A DNA stretch of 64,000 bases from Novosphingobium fluoreni. Its GTDB lineage: Bacteria > Pseudomonadota > Alphaproteobacteria > Sphingomonadales > Sphingomonadaceae. The translations under genes were made by a program, and so were the position numbers. The stretch spans positions 310,001 through 374,000 of the forward strand of contig NZ_JACIDY010000002.1 of NCBI RefSeq assembly GCF_014196615.1, written 5' to 3'. The notes beneath the pieces are model-generated. The model was not told the DNA's origin and searched no databases. It worked only from the letters and a program-made list of their open reading frames with translations. Positions 9,152 through 17,921 of the stretch are shown here, piece by piece; within the stretch, counting starts at the first letter, position 1; each line of letters starts with the position of its first letter.

Positions 9152-10149
9152 GCCCGCTCCCGGGCCGGGTTAAGCGCCTGCATCACCTCCGCCAGGATGC
9201 CGGTCGCCACTTCCCATGGCGCCTTGCCCAGACCGCTGACGCCGGGCGAGAGATGCAATCGGGCCAACTCCGCCTCCGATGCGCCCGCCGCTTGTAGCGC
9301 GGCGAGCCGAGCGGGCGCGCGCGATTTCGCACCTATCATCGCAACGTAAGCCGTATCGCCGCGCAGTGCGGACAGGCATCCGGCCAGATCGTGCTCATCC
9401 TCGTGGGTGGCGCCGACGTAAGCCGTCCAACGGTCCAGGCCGGTGACGTCCAGTGCCTGCTCTATCGGTTCACGCATATAGCGGGATACGGGAAAGGGCG
9501 GCGGGGTGTGTGGCCCATGGGGCCGGATCAGGACCGTTTCGAACCGCGCATCCATCGCCAGCCGGGCCAGGGCCAGCGCGCCCGGATCTCCCCCGGTTAC
9601 GACCAGACGCCGGGCGGGGTCGTAGCGCCGCGCCAGCGCAAAGGGCTCTTCTTGCAACGAGAGGAGGGGCAGATCGCCGTCGCCTAGCTCCTGCCGAACC
9701 CCGTCTGTTCGCCAGATGCACGGCCGCCGTCCCGCGCCCTCGTTCAGCAGCGCGTGAACGGCCGGGCTGTCAGGCAGCAACCTTTCCACCAGCACATGCA
9801 GCGCGCCGCCGCAGCGCAGGCGGATATCGATCCACGGACTGCCCATGCCGTAGTGCAGGCGCTGGGGAACGCCATCTGCCAGCACTTGACGGGCATGGCC
9901 GGCCACGTCGCCTTCGATGCAGTCGCCCGAGAAATATCCCGTCGCCACGTTGCCTACGAACAGCATTTGCGCACCGGGCCCGCGCGGGGCGCTGCCTTCC
10001 ACCTTGTAGAGCGTTGCCAGGGCAGCAGCCTGGCCATCGGCGACGGCCTTGGCGAGAGCCGGGCGGATATCGTCACTCCAGCCGAAAGTCGGCCAGTCCG
10101 CCCCTGCGAGCAGTGGATTATCTGGTGCGGCGTCAGGGGGCGATAACAT
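9148..10149 (-). CDS. XdhC/CoxI family molybdenum cofactor maturation protein
   Basis: A 333-residue XdhC-family protein. Family members bind and sulfurate or insert the molybdenum cofactor for xanthine-dehydrogenase or CO-dehydrogenase-type enzymes. Visible marks are the N-terminal LYKVEGSAPRGPGAQMLF and CIEGDV region, and a Rossmann-like C-terminal half with VVTGGDPGALALARLA and YVAMIGAKSRAPARLAAL. I start at ATG 10149; a TTG start at 10203 would touch the LD-transpeptidase stop but has no ribosome site, so either is possible. It is translationally coupled to the downstream MocA-like gene. Confidence 0.85.
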   Translation of the reverse strand: MLSPPDAAPDNPLLAGADWPTFGWSDDIRPALAKAVADGQAAALATLYKVEGSAPRGPGAQMLFVGNVATGYFSGDCIEGDVAGHARQVLADGVPQRLHYGMGSPWIDIRLRCGGALHVLVERLLPDSPAVHALLNEGAGRRPCIWRTDGVRQELGDGDLPLLSLQEEPFALARRYDPARRLVVTGGDPGALALARLAMDARFETVLIRPHGPHTPPPFPVSRYMREPIEQALDVTGLDRWTAYVGATHEDEHDLAGCLSALRGDTAYVAMIGAKSRAPARLAALQAAGASEAELARLHLSPGVSGLGKAPWEVATGILAEVMQALNPARERA

Positions 10150-10199
10150 TGCGCCCGCATATAGGATGGGAGTTTGGCCAGCGCTACGTGTGCGCGGGG

Positions 10200-10940
10200 T
10201 CAAACGATCCTGTCAGCGAATAACAGCCGTCCGCCGGAGAGATGCCACAGCGCTTCGTTGAAGTCCGCCGGGGCCATGGCGAAGCAGCCATCGCTCCGGC
10301 CGATCTTGCCCCACTTCGTGATCATGCCGGGATCGACGTACCATGCGGAATGCATCACGATCATGCGTTCCAGAGCGGTGGTGTTATCGGGATCGAGGCC
10401 GACCAGCCGAATCGATGTGCCGTACTTGCCGGTGTACCACTCGCACGTGAGATAGGCTCCGCGCGAGGTAGCGAGCGAGCCGTACTGGCTGGAGAAGGAC
10501 TGCAGCCAGCCTTGATGCGCCGGGTCCGAGCCTTTGCCGTGCGCCACCAGAAAAGAGCGAACCGTACCATTTTCCAGGTTGGCGAAGTGCAGGCGAGGCT
10601 CCCACGATGGTCGGGAGAAATCGGCGATGCCCACGAGATCGGTGCGCCACAGCTTGGTGCGCACCCGCTCGACCTGCCGCTGGGCGGCGGCCAGGACACG
10701 TCTATTGTATTCTGGCGTGCCGACCGGGGAGGGCGGCGGCGTGAAGGCAGGGCTGACCGGGGCGATTTCCGGCATCGTCGCCGGATCACCCGGCATCACG
10801 CCATGCCCGCCAGGCACAGGAAGGCCCAGACTGCGCAAGTCCTGGGCAGAGGCACGAGAGATCAGGCCCGGAGCCAGCAGCCCCGCACCGACCATTATCG
10901 AACCCTTCAAAAGCCTACGTCGACCCAGCACTTGATCCAT
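10200..10940 (-). CDS. Murein L,D-transpeptidase catalytic-domain family protein, Tat-type signal
   Basis: A 246-residue exported protein of the YkuD_2-type L,D-transpeptidase family. The N-terminus MDQVLGRRRLLKGS followed by a hydrophobic stretch and SRASAQ looks like a twin-arginine signal with a cleavage site near residue 33. The catalytic half contains MHSAWYVDP (His) and GRSDGCFAM (Cys in the SxGC context), the His/Cys pair used to cross-link or anchor peptidoglycan stem peptides. It sits upstream of the XdhC/MocA pair on the same strand, a combination with no obvious shared pathway. Confidence 0.85.
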   Translation of the reverse strand: MDQVLGRRRLLKGSIMVGAGLLAPGLISRASAQDLRSLGLPVPGGHGVMPGDPATMPEIAPVSPAFTPPPSPVGTPEYNRRVLAAAQRQVERVRTKLWRTDLVGIADFSRPSWEPRLHFANLENGTVRSFLVAHGKGSDPAHQGWLQSFSSQYGSLATSRGAYLTCEWYTGKYGTSIRLVGLDPDNTTALERMIVMHSAWYVDPGMITKWGKIGRSDGCFAMAPADFNEALWHLSGGRLLFADRIV

Positions 10941-11033
10941 GCCGCAATTCTAGCGGATTTCGCTTAACCGCGCCAGACCGGCCGGCGATACCTACCCGTG
11001 AAGGGCAGCATGGCCAGCCGATCGACGGCGGCT

Positions 11034-12278
11034 TCAGGCGCCCGCCGGCTCGCCGATGGTACGATGCTGGGCCATCCAGCTTTCCAGCACCGGAGCGATG
11101 TTGTTGCGCCATTTGCTGCCGTTGAAGATACCGTAGTGGCCTACGTCGGGGGCCATGAAGTACTTCTTCTTATCGTCCGACAGATTGGTGGCGAGATGCA
11201 GCGCGGCGCGGGTCTGGCCCAAGCCGGAAATGTCATCGTTTTCGCCCTCGATCGCCAGGATCGCGGTGTCCTTGATCGCGCCCAGATCGATCAACGACCC
11301 GCGATGATAAAACTCGCCCTTGGGCAGCGAGTGCTTCTGGAAGACGTGCTCGATCGTCTGGAGATAGAAGTCCGCCGTCATGTCACAGACGGAACGGTAC
11401 TCGTCATAGAAAGCCTTGGTCGCGTCCGCGCTGTCTTCGTCGCCGCGCACGAGATGCTGGAACATCGCCCAGTGGCTCATCATGTGGTTGCCAAGGTTCA
11501 TCGACATGAAGCCGGCGAGTTGCAGAAAGCCCGGATAGACGCGGCGTCCCGCACCCGGATAAGTGGAGGGCACGGTGGCGATTACATTGGTGCGGAACCA
11601 GGCGAGAGGCTGTTGCATCGCCAGGTCGTTAACGCTGGTGGGTGCTTCGCGCGTGTCGATCGGGCCGCCCATCATCGTCAGCGATGCAGGGCGAGATGGA
11701 TGCTCGTCCGCATTCATGATCGCGGCGGCCGCCAACGACGGCACTGAAGGCTGGCACACCGCCAGCATGTGCGTATTGGGGCCAATGTGTTCGATGAAGC
11801 CGATCACGTAGTCGATGTAATCGTCCAGGTCGAAACGTCCCGCCTCGGCCGGCACCAGTTTCGCATCGGCCCAGTCCGTGATGTAGACGCGGGCCGATTC
11901 CACCATCCGGGCGACGGTGCCGCGCAAAAGGGTAGCGTAGTGGCCGCTCATCGGCGCCACGATCAACAGGTTGGGCGCGTCAGCCGGCAGATCGTCACGC
12001 TCAAAACGCAGCAGATCGCCGAAGGGGCGCTGCAGTACGATCGATTCGGTGACACCGTAGGTCTTGCCGTCCACCTCAGTCGAGGTGATGCCGAAAGGCG
12101 GCTTGCCACGCGGCGCTGCTGCATGTGCGAACACTTCCAGCGCGGAAGCCAGTACCGGGCCAAACCCGAAGTAACCGGCCGGCAGCGCGGGATTGGACAG
12201 GACCTCGGAACTGATAGAGGCCCACGCCGATGCCCCGCTCAGCAGCGCGCGTTGAAGCTCATAGGCATTGTAAAGCAC
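11034..12278 (-). CDS. phaZ: Intracellular polyhydroxyalkanoate depolymerase
   Basis: A 414-residue alpha/beta-hydrolase of the intracellular PHA depolymerase family, which breaks down stored polyhydroxybutyrate granules. The start is GTG at 12278 behind a strong AAGGAGATCC ribosome site. The nucleophile motif is AVCQPSVP, with Cys175 in place of the usual lipase Ser, as known in Ralstonia PhaZ1-type enzymes; the catalytic His is in the DVGHYG motif near the C-terminus. There is no signal peptide, consistent with intracellular action. It is divergent from the MsbA-type exporter; no phaC or phasin gene lies in the window. Confidence 0.92.
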   Translation of the reverse strand: MLYNAYELQRALLSGASAWASISSEVLSNPALPAGYFGFGPVLASALEVFAHAAAPRGKPPFGITSTEVDGKTYGVTESIVLQRPFGDLLRFERDDLPADAPNLLIVAPMSGHYATLLRGTVARMVESARVYITDWADAKLVPAEAGRFDLDDYIDYVIGFIEHIGPNTHMLAVCQPSVPSLAAAAIMNADEHPSRPASLTMMGGPIDTREAPTSVNDLAMQQPLAWFRTNVIATVPSTYPGAGRRVYPGFLQLAGFMSMNLGNHMMSHWAMFQHLVRGDEDSADATKAFYDEYRSVCDMTADFYLQTIEHVFQKHSLPKGEFYHRGSLIDLGAIKDTAILAIEGENDDISGLGQTRAALHLATNLSDDKKKYFMAPDVGHYGIFNGSKWRNNIAPVLESWMAQHRTIGEPAGA

Positions 12279-12458
12279 GAGCGGATCTCCTTGCGGCGAT
12301 GGTGCGCCACTTGGGCGCGTTCATAGCGTAAACGCACATGGTGTGACTACGTTCATTGTGCAATGCGGCATTTGCCTTTGCGGGCGATGCGCCAAAGTAA
12401 CAGCACTCCCTGAAGATACCCTTTCTTTGCCTTGCGTGACCGATTAGAGGCCACGGGC

Positions 12459-14294
12459 ATGGACACGGCAATGGGCTCCGCCACGCCAGACGCGGGCGAA
12501 GGCGAAACGACGGGAGCAACCGCCACGACACGCCGGGGAGGGCGGCGCGGCCTGTCCCCCTTGCGCATGGTCTGGAGCCGGTTGCTGGCTTATCCCGGCC
12601 GTCTGGTGATTGCCGGCGTCGCCCTGGTGGTGACGGCCAGCGCCACTTTGGCGATACCGGCAGGCTTTCGCCTGGTGATCGACCGCGGCTTTGGCCAAGG
12701 CGGCAATCCGGCCGATATCGGGCGGTGGTTCGAATATCTGCTGCTCATCGTGACCGTGCTGGCGATCGGCACCGCCTTTCGCTTTTACAGCGTCTCCTGG
12801 CTTGGCGAGCGCGTGGTGGCGGACATCCGGCTTGATGTGCAGAACAACCTGCTGCGCCTTTCTCCCAGCTTCTTCGAGGAGAACAGCCCCAAGGAAATCG
12901 CCTCGCGATTGACCGCGGACACCTCCATCATCGAGCAGGTGGTCGGCTCCACCGTGTCCGTGGCGCTGCGCAATGTGATCATGGCGCTGGGCGGCGTGGC
13001 GTACCTGTTCGTGTTGGCGCCGCAACTGACGCTGGGCCTGGTGGCGGCGATCCTGCTGATCGTGCTGCCGATCACGCTCTTTGGCCGCCGGCTTCGCGCG
13101 GTTTCGCGAACCAGTCAGGACCGCGTGGCCGAGATCGGCGCGCTCGTTTCCGAAGTGCTGGGTGCGCTGCGGGTGGTGCAGGCGTTCAACCAGGAAGGGC
13201 GCGAAGCCGGGCGGTTCAGCCATGCCGTGGAGGAGACTTTCGCCACCGCAAAGCGCCGCATCGCGATCCGCGCGATCATGACGGCGGTGATCATCTTTCT
13301 GATCTTCGGCTCTATCACCTTGCTGATGTGGCGCGGCGCGATCGACGTGGCGAACGGCACGCTGACCGGCGGCACCATCGCCGCTTTCGTGGTGACCGGC
13401 GGCATCGTCGCGGGGGCATTCGGCTCCCTGGCCGAGGTGTACGGCGATCTGGTGCGCGGCGCGGGCGCTGCCGGGCGACTGGCCGAACTGCTGGCTGAAC
13501 GCCCGGTCATCGCGCCACCCGCGCGCCCTGTCGCGCTGCCGCAGCCGCCGCGTGGGCAGATCACGTTCGAGCGGGTGATTTTCCGCTACCCCTCCCGACC
13601 CACCCAGGCCTCGGTTCGCGATTTCTCGCTCAAGGTCGAACCGGGGGAGACGGTGGCGATCGTGGGGCCTTCGGGCGCGGGCAAGTCCACGCTGTTCCTG
13701 CTGGCGGAGCGTTTCTACGATCCGCAGCAAGGCGCGATCAAGATTGACGGCGTGCCGCTGACTTCGGCCGACCCCGCCGACATCCGCCGCCGCATCGCGC
13801 TGGTGCCGCAGGAGGGCGTGCTGTTCGCCGCCGATGCGCGCGACAACTTGCGCTATGGCCGGTGGGGCGCCAGCGACAAAGAAATCTGGCAAGCTGCTCG
13901 TGCCGCCAACGCGGAGGGCTTCCTGCGCGATCTGCCGGATGGTCTGGACACGTTCCTGGGCGAGGGGGGCGCGCGCCTCTCCGGCGGGCAACGCCAGCGC
14001 CTGGCCATCGCACGGGCGATCCTGCGTGATGCGCCGATCCTGCTGCTGGACGAGGCGACGAGCGCGCTGGACGCCGAAAGCGAACGGTTGGTGCAGGATG
14101 CGCTGGACCGGCTGATGCAGAACCGCACCACGCTGGTCATCGCCCATCGCCTTGCCACCGTGCGGCAGGCGGACCGCATCGTGGTGATGGATGAGGGGCG
14201 CATCGTCGAGGAAGGCACCCATGCCCAGTTGAGCGAGGCAGGTGGTCTCTATGCGCGGTTGGCTTCCCTGCAGTTCGACATGACGCGGGCCTAG
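12459..14294 (+). CDS. ABC transporter, MsbA/LmrA-type fused permease-ATPase
   Basis: A half-size exporter of 611 residues that would act as a homodimer in the inner membrane. Six hydrophobic segments fill the first ~320 residues (ABC_membrane domain with the SPSFFEENSPKEIASRL coupling region). The ATPase follows: Walker A GPSGAGKST near 405, signature LSGGQRQR near 507, Walker B ILLLDEATSALD near 530, and the H-loop IAHR. ATG 12459 is chosen behind AGAGG; a TTG 27 bases upstream lacks a ribosome site. The substrate is unknown; lipid or drug export is typical. Confidence 0.88.
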   Translation: MDTAMGSATPDAGEGETTGATATTRRGGRRGLSPLRMVWSRLLAYPGRLVIAGVALVVTASATLAIPAGFRLVIDRGFGQGGNPADIGRWFEYLLLIVTVLAIGTAFRFYSVSWLGERVVADIRLDVQNNLLRLSPSFFEENSPKEIASRLTADTSIIEQVVGSTVSVALRNVIMALGGVAYLFVLAPQLTLGLVAAILLIVLPITLFGRRLRAVSRTSQDRVAEIGALVSEVLGALRVVQAFNQEGREAGRFSHAVEETFATAKRRIAIRAIMTAVIIFLIFGSITLLMWRGAIDVANGTLTGGTIAAFVVTGGIVAGAFGSLAEVYGDLVRGAGAAGRLAELLAERPVIAPPARPVALPQPPRGQITFERVIFRYPSRPTQASVRDFSLKVEPGETVAIVGPSGAGKSTLFLLAERFYDPQQGAIKIDGVPLTSADPADIRRRIALVPQEGVLFAADARDNLRYGRWGASDKEIWQAARAANAEGFLRDLPDGLDTFLGEGGARLSGGQRQRLAIARAILRDAPILLLDEATSALDAESERLVQDALDRLMQNRTTLVIAHRLATVRQADRIVVMDEGRIVEEGTHAQLSEAGGLYARLASLQFDMTRA

Positions 14295-14433
14295 CGCCTA
14301 CCCGCCCGAAGCAACGCAATCATGGGACTGGAAAGTCCGTCCTGACCAACTAAGTCACACCCTATCATGCGGCCCGTTCGGAGCCGCTTGGCGGCGCTAT
14401 GTCGCCGCATTCGCTTGGAAAGGACCCGGGCTC

Positions 14434-16572
14434 TTGGCTTTTCGCTTCAAACACCTGCTTGCCGCCACCTCTTTCGTCGCTGTTGCCGGCGCTGCGCCGC
14501 TGATGGCGCAGACTGCCGCGCCCAAGGCCGGAGATATGGTGTCCGCGGCCGATCTCGACTTCGGCAAGTTCGGCATCCAGACCCAGTACATCGATCGATC
14601 GGTGAAGCCGGGTGACGACTTCGCGCGGTACGTAAACGGCAAGTGGGCCGATCAGCACGCGATACCGGCTGACAAGACTAAGACCGATTCCTTCAATACG
14701 CTCAACGATCTTTCGATCCAGCGCATCCACGGCATTCTGGACGGCCTGGTCGCGGCCAAGCCTGCGCCGGGCACCGACGAGGCGCGGATCGCGAATGCCT
14801 ATACCGCTTTCCTCGATGTCGATGCGATCAACGCGCGGGGGATGGCGCCGCTCCAGCCTTACCTCGCGAAGATCAAGGCGGCGGACACGCCGCTCAAGCT
14901 GATGACCGTGTTCGCGCAGCCCGGCTTTGCATCGCCTATCGACGTAAGCGTGGAGCCCGATCCCAAGCAGAGCGACATCAATGCGCTGTCGATCTCGCAA
15001 AGCAGCCTCGGCCTGCCGGACCGGGATTACTACCTGAAGGATGACGCCAAGTCGGTGGAAATCCGGGCAAAGTACCTGGATTACCTGACGTTCTTGTTCG
15101 GCAAGCTGGGCTATGCCGATGCCGGTGGCACCGCCAAATCGGTGCTGGCACTGGAAACGCGAATGGCGCAGGCCCAGTGGGACCGCGCCGCGCAGCGCAA
15201 CCGTGACCTCACCTACAACAAGCTGACCTTGCAGGAAGCCCGGGCGCTGGGCCAGCCCGGTGAAATGGACGCCATGTTCAAGGCGCTTGGCGTGAACCCG
15301 ACATACGCCGTCGCCAGCCAGATGCCGCCCTCCGCCCAGGAGCTACAAGCGGCCGGGATCACGCCCGAGCAAGCGAAGACGCTGCTGGGCGGCGGTCTGC
15401 CCGCTACGATGAAGCTGCTGCACGAAGTTCCGGTGGCCACATGGCAGGCGTGGGTCAGCAGCCAGTTCCTTATCGGCCATGCGTCACATCTGCCCAGCGA
15501 CATCGATAACGCGAACTTCGCGTTCTACGGCAAGGTGTTGAGCGGCCAGCCCGAGCAGCGCCCCCGCTGGAAGCGCGGCATCTCCGCCGTGGAAGGGCAG
15601 ATCGGCGAACTGCTGGGCAAGGTCTATGCTCAGAAATACTATCCGCCCGCGCAGAAGGCGGCGATGCAAAGCCTGGTCGGCAATTTGCGCAAGGCGATGG
15701 CCGCCAACCTGACCGATCTTTCGTGGATGAGCCCGGCCACGCGGCAAGAGGCCGAGGCGAAGCTGGATGCGTTCGTATCCAAGATCGGCGCGCCCGATCA
15801 GTACAAGACTTATGCCGGCCTGACGATCTCGCCCACGGATGCGCTGGGGAATGCGCTTTCCGCGCAAGCGTGGCAACAGCAGGACCAGTTGCGCCGCCTG
15901 GGTCAACCGGTGGATCGCACGGAATGGTATATGCTGCCCGAAGTGGTCAACGCGTACTACAACCCTCCGTTCAACGAGATCGTGTTCCCGGCCGCGATCC
16001 TGCAGCCGCCCTTCTTCAACGTCTCAGCCGATCCGGCCGTGAACTATGGCGGCATCGGCGCGGTGATCGGGCACGAGATGGGCCATGGCTTCGACGACCA
16101 GGGGGCCAAGTCCGACGGGAAGGGCAACCTTCGCGACTGGTGGACGCCGCAGGACAAGGCCAACTTCCAGAAGCTGCAGGACAAGCTGGAGGCGCAATAC
16201 AACGCCTTCTGTCCGTGGGATGACGGTAAGACCTGCGTCAACGGCAAGCTGACGATGGGTGAGAACATCGGCGATCTGGGCGGCCTCAGCCTGGCCTATC
16301 GCGCCTACAAGCTGTCGCTGAATGGAAAGCCCGCTCCGGTGATCGACGGCACCACCGGCGATCAGCGCTTCTTCATGGCATGGGCGCAAGTCTGGCGGCA
16401 GAACATTCGGGAGGAGCAGGCCCGGCAGTATCTCATCATCGATCCGCACTCACCCAACAACGTGCGCGTCAACGGCATCGTCCGTAACTTCGACGAGTGG
16501 TACAAGGCGTTTAATGTGAAGCCGGGTGACAAGCTTTATCTGCCGCCGCAGGATCGCGTGCGAATCTGGTAG
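14434..16572 (+). CDS. M13-family zinc metallopeptidase (PepO/neprilysin-like), secreted
   Basis: A 712-residue periplasmic endopeptidase. The start is TTG at 14434, behind GGAAAGGA at 10 bases, because it gives a clean Sec signal peptide (MAFRFKHLLAATSFVAVAGA..., cleavage after LMAQ). The N-terminal M13 domain is helical; the catalytic domain carries HEMGH at 547-551 (two zinc His and the catalytic Glu) and ENIGDLGG with the third zinc ligand Glu610. The last residues, LPPQDRVRIW, match the conserved M13 end near the CxxW terminus of neprilysins, but without the Cys. It stands alone between two intergenic spaces. Confidence 0.93.
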   Translation: MAFRFKHLLAATSFVAVAGAAPLMAQTAAPKAGDMVSAADLDFGKFGIQTQYIDRSVKPGDDFARYVNGKWADQHAIPADKTKTDSFNTLNDLSIQRIHGILDGLVAAKPAPGTDEARIANAYTAFLDVDAINARGMAPLQPYLAKIKAADTPLKLMTVFAQPGFASPIDVSVEPDPKQSDINALSISQSSLGLPDRDYYLKDDAKSVEIRAKYLDYLTFLFGKLGYADAGGTAKSVLALETRMAQAQWDRAAQRNRDLTYNKLTLQEARALGQPGEMDAMFKALGVNPTYAVASQMPPSAQELQAAGITPEQAKTLLGGGLPATMKLLHEVPVATWQAWVSSQFLIGHASHLPSDIDNANFAFYGKVLSGQPEQRPRWKRGISAVEGQIGELLGKVYAQKYYPPAQKAAMQSLVGNLRKAMAANLTDLSWMSPATRQEAEAKLDAFVSKIGAPDQYKTYAGLTISPTDALGNALSAQAWQQQDQLRRLGQPVDRTEWYMLPEVVNAYYNPPFNEIVFPAAILQPPFFNVSADPAVNYGGIGAVIGHEMGHGFDDQGAKSDGKGNLRDWWTPQDKANFQKLQDKLEAQYNAFCPWDDGKTCVNGKLTMGENIGDLGGLSLAYRAYKLSLNGKPAPVIDGTTGDQRFFMAWAQVWRQNIREEQARQYLIIDPHSPNNVRVNGIVRNFDEWYKAFNVKPGDKLYLPPQDRVRIW

Positions 16573-16590
16573 GTTGGGAAAATCCAAGTC

Positions 16591-16670
16591 CCTGGCGCGG
16601 TTCTCAATAATCGCGCCAGGGCTAGTGTCCTGTTGGGCATGGAAAAACGCGGGAGCATAATCGCGCCAGG
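16591..16670. repeat. Inverted repeat with a duplicated 3' arm upstream of egtB
   Basis: CCTGGCGCG at 16591-16599 can pair with CGCGCCAGG at 16612-16620, but the sequence ATAATCGCGCCAGG containing that arm occurs twice, at 16607-16620 and 16657-16670. Only one partner arm exists, so two mutually exclusive hairpins are possible between the M13 peptidase stop and the egtB start (16686). No T-tract follows either. It may be a remnant of a small repeat element or a switchable leader. Confidence 0.5.
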
Positions 16671-16685
16671 TCCGTTCAACGGTTC

Positions 16686-17921
16686 ATGCAGGCTGCGACT
16701 ACGACAAGTGGAGCGTGCCAGGGGTATTCTCAGGCCGAACGTTTCAACGCCACGCGGCGCCTGAGCGAGGCGCTCGTCGCATCGCTCAGCGATGCCGACG
16801 CCACTATCCAGTCGATGCCGGATGCCTCGCCCGCGAAATGGCATCTTGCTCACACAACATGGTTTTTCGAAACCTTCCTGCTGCGCGATCACTTGCCGGG
16901 CTACGCCAGGTTTGATGAGCGTTGGCCGTTCCTGTTCAATTCCTATTACGAAGCCGAAGGCGCCCGGCATGCCCGTGCGGCGCGCGGACTGCTGTCGCGC
17001 CCATCGTTGGATGAGATCCTGGACTGGCGCAGACACGTGGACCAGGCGATGCAGGCTTTGCTGGACCGCCCGGACGTTTCGGCGCTGGTCGAGCTGGGCA
17101 TCCATCATGAGCAGCAGCATCAGGAGCTGCTTCTGACGGACATCAAGCATGCGCTGTGGTGCAATCCCTTGGGTCCGGCATTCGCCGATCCGATCCCCGT
17201 CGCTCCTACGGAGAGAGATGCCCCCGATTGGTACGAGCATCCCGGCGGGATCGCCCGAATCGGTCATGACGGGGCGGGCTTCGCATTCGATAATGAAGGG
17301 CCTTCGCACCGAGTGCTGCTGGAGCCGTTTGCTCTTGCAGGCGGCCTTGTTTCCAATCGGGATTGGGCGGCGTTCATCGCGGACGGCGGCTATCGCACGG
17401 CGTCGCTCTGGTTGTCGGATGGTTGGGCCTGGGTCAACGCAGAGGGCGTTTCCGCTCCGATGTATTGGCGCGGTGATGAGGCGTTCACCTTGTCCGGCTG
17501 GTTGGCCCGAGACCCCGATGCCCCGGTCACCCATATCTCGTACTACGAGGCCGACGCCTTTGCTTCCTGGGCGGGCATGCGGTTGCCGACCGAGTTTGAG
17601 TGGGAAGCCATCGGACAATCGCATGATGCGAGCGGCGGCCAGCAGTTGGACGTGGGTGCCTCTGTAAATCCAGTGCCAAGCAACGCCTTGTTCGGCGGCA
17701 CGTGGCAATGGACCCGCTCCGCCTACCTTCCCTATCCGCGCTTTCGGCCGGCAAATGGCGCGGTGGGTGAATACAACGGCAAGTTCATGAGCGGGCAGTT
17801 CGTGCTGCGCGGAGCGAGCTGCGCCACCGCGCGCGGGCATTCGCGATCCAGCTACCGCAATTTCTTTTATCCTCACCAGCGCTGGCAGTTCACTGGCCTG
17901 CGCCTCGCCAAGGACGTATGA
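16686..17921 (+). CDS. egtB: Ergothioneine biosynthesis sulfoxide synthase EgtB
   Basis: A non-heme iron enzyme that joins trimethyl-histidine (hercynine) to a cysteine-type thiol with O2, forming the sulfoxide precursor of ergothioneine. The N-terminal DinB-like domain holds the iron-binding histidines: HLAH around 53-56 and HHEQQH around 140-145. The C-terminal formylglycine-generating-enzyme-like fold includes GMRLPTEFEWE and ends with RGHSRSSYRNFFYPHQRWQF-type residues. At 411 aa it is of normal length. Its stop overlaps the egtD start (ATGA). With no egtA or egtC nearby it may use free cysteine rather than gamma-Glu-Cys; that is inference. Confidence 0.92.
   Translation: MQAATTTSGACQGYSQAERFNATRRLSEALVASLSDADATIQSMPDASPAKWHLAHTTWFFETFLLRDHLPGYARFDERWPFLFNSYYEAEGARHARAARGLLSRPSLDEILDWRRHVDQAMQALLDRPDVSALVELGIHHEQQHQELLLTDIKHALWCNPLGPAFADPIPVAPTERDAPDWYEHPGGIARIGHDGAGFAFDNEGPSHRVLLEPFALAGGLVSNRDWAAFIADGGYRTASLWLSDGWAWVNAEGVSAPMYWRGDEAFTLSGWLARDPDAPVTHISYYEADAFASWAGMRLPTEFEWEAIGQSHDASGGQQLDVGASVNPVPSNALFGGTWQWTRSAYLPYPRFRPANGAVGEYNGKFMSGQFVLRGASCATARGHSRSSYRNFFYPHQRWQFTGLRLAKDV

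Noticed and set aside
12444..14222. 592-codon leftward frame opposite the ABC exporter
   Set aside because: The exporter has all ABC motifs; the opposite frame is an antisense product of high GC content with an unnatural composition.
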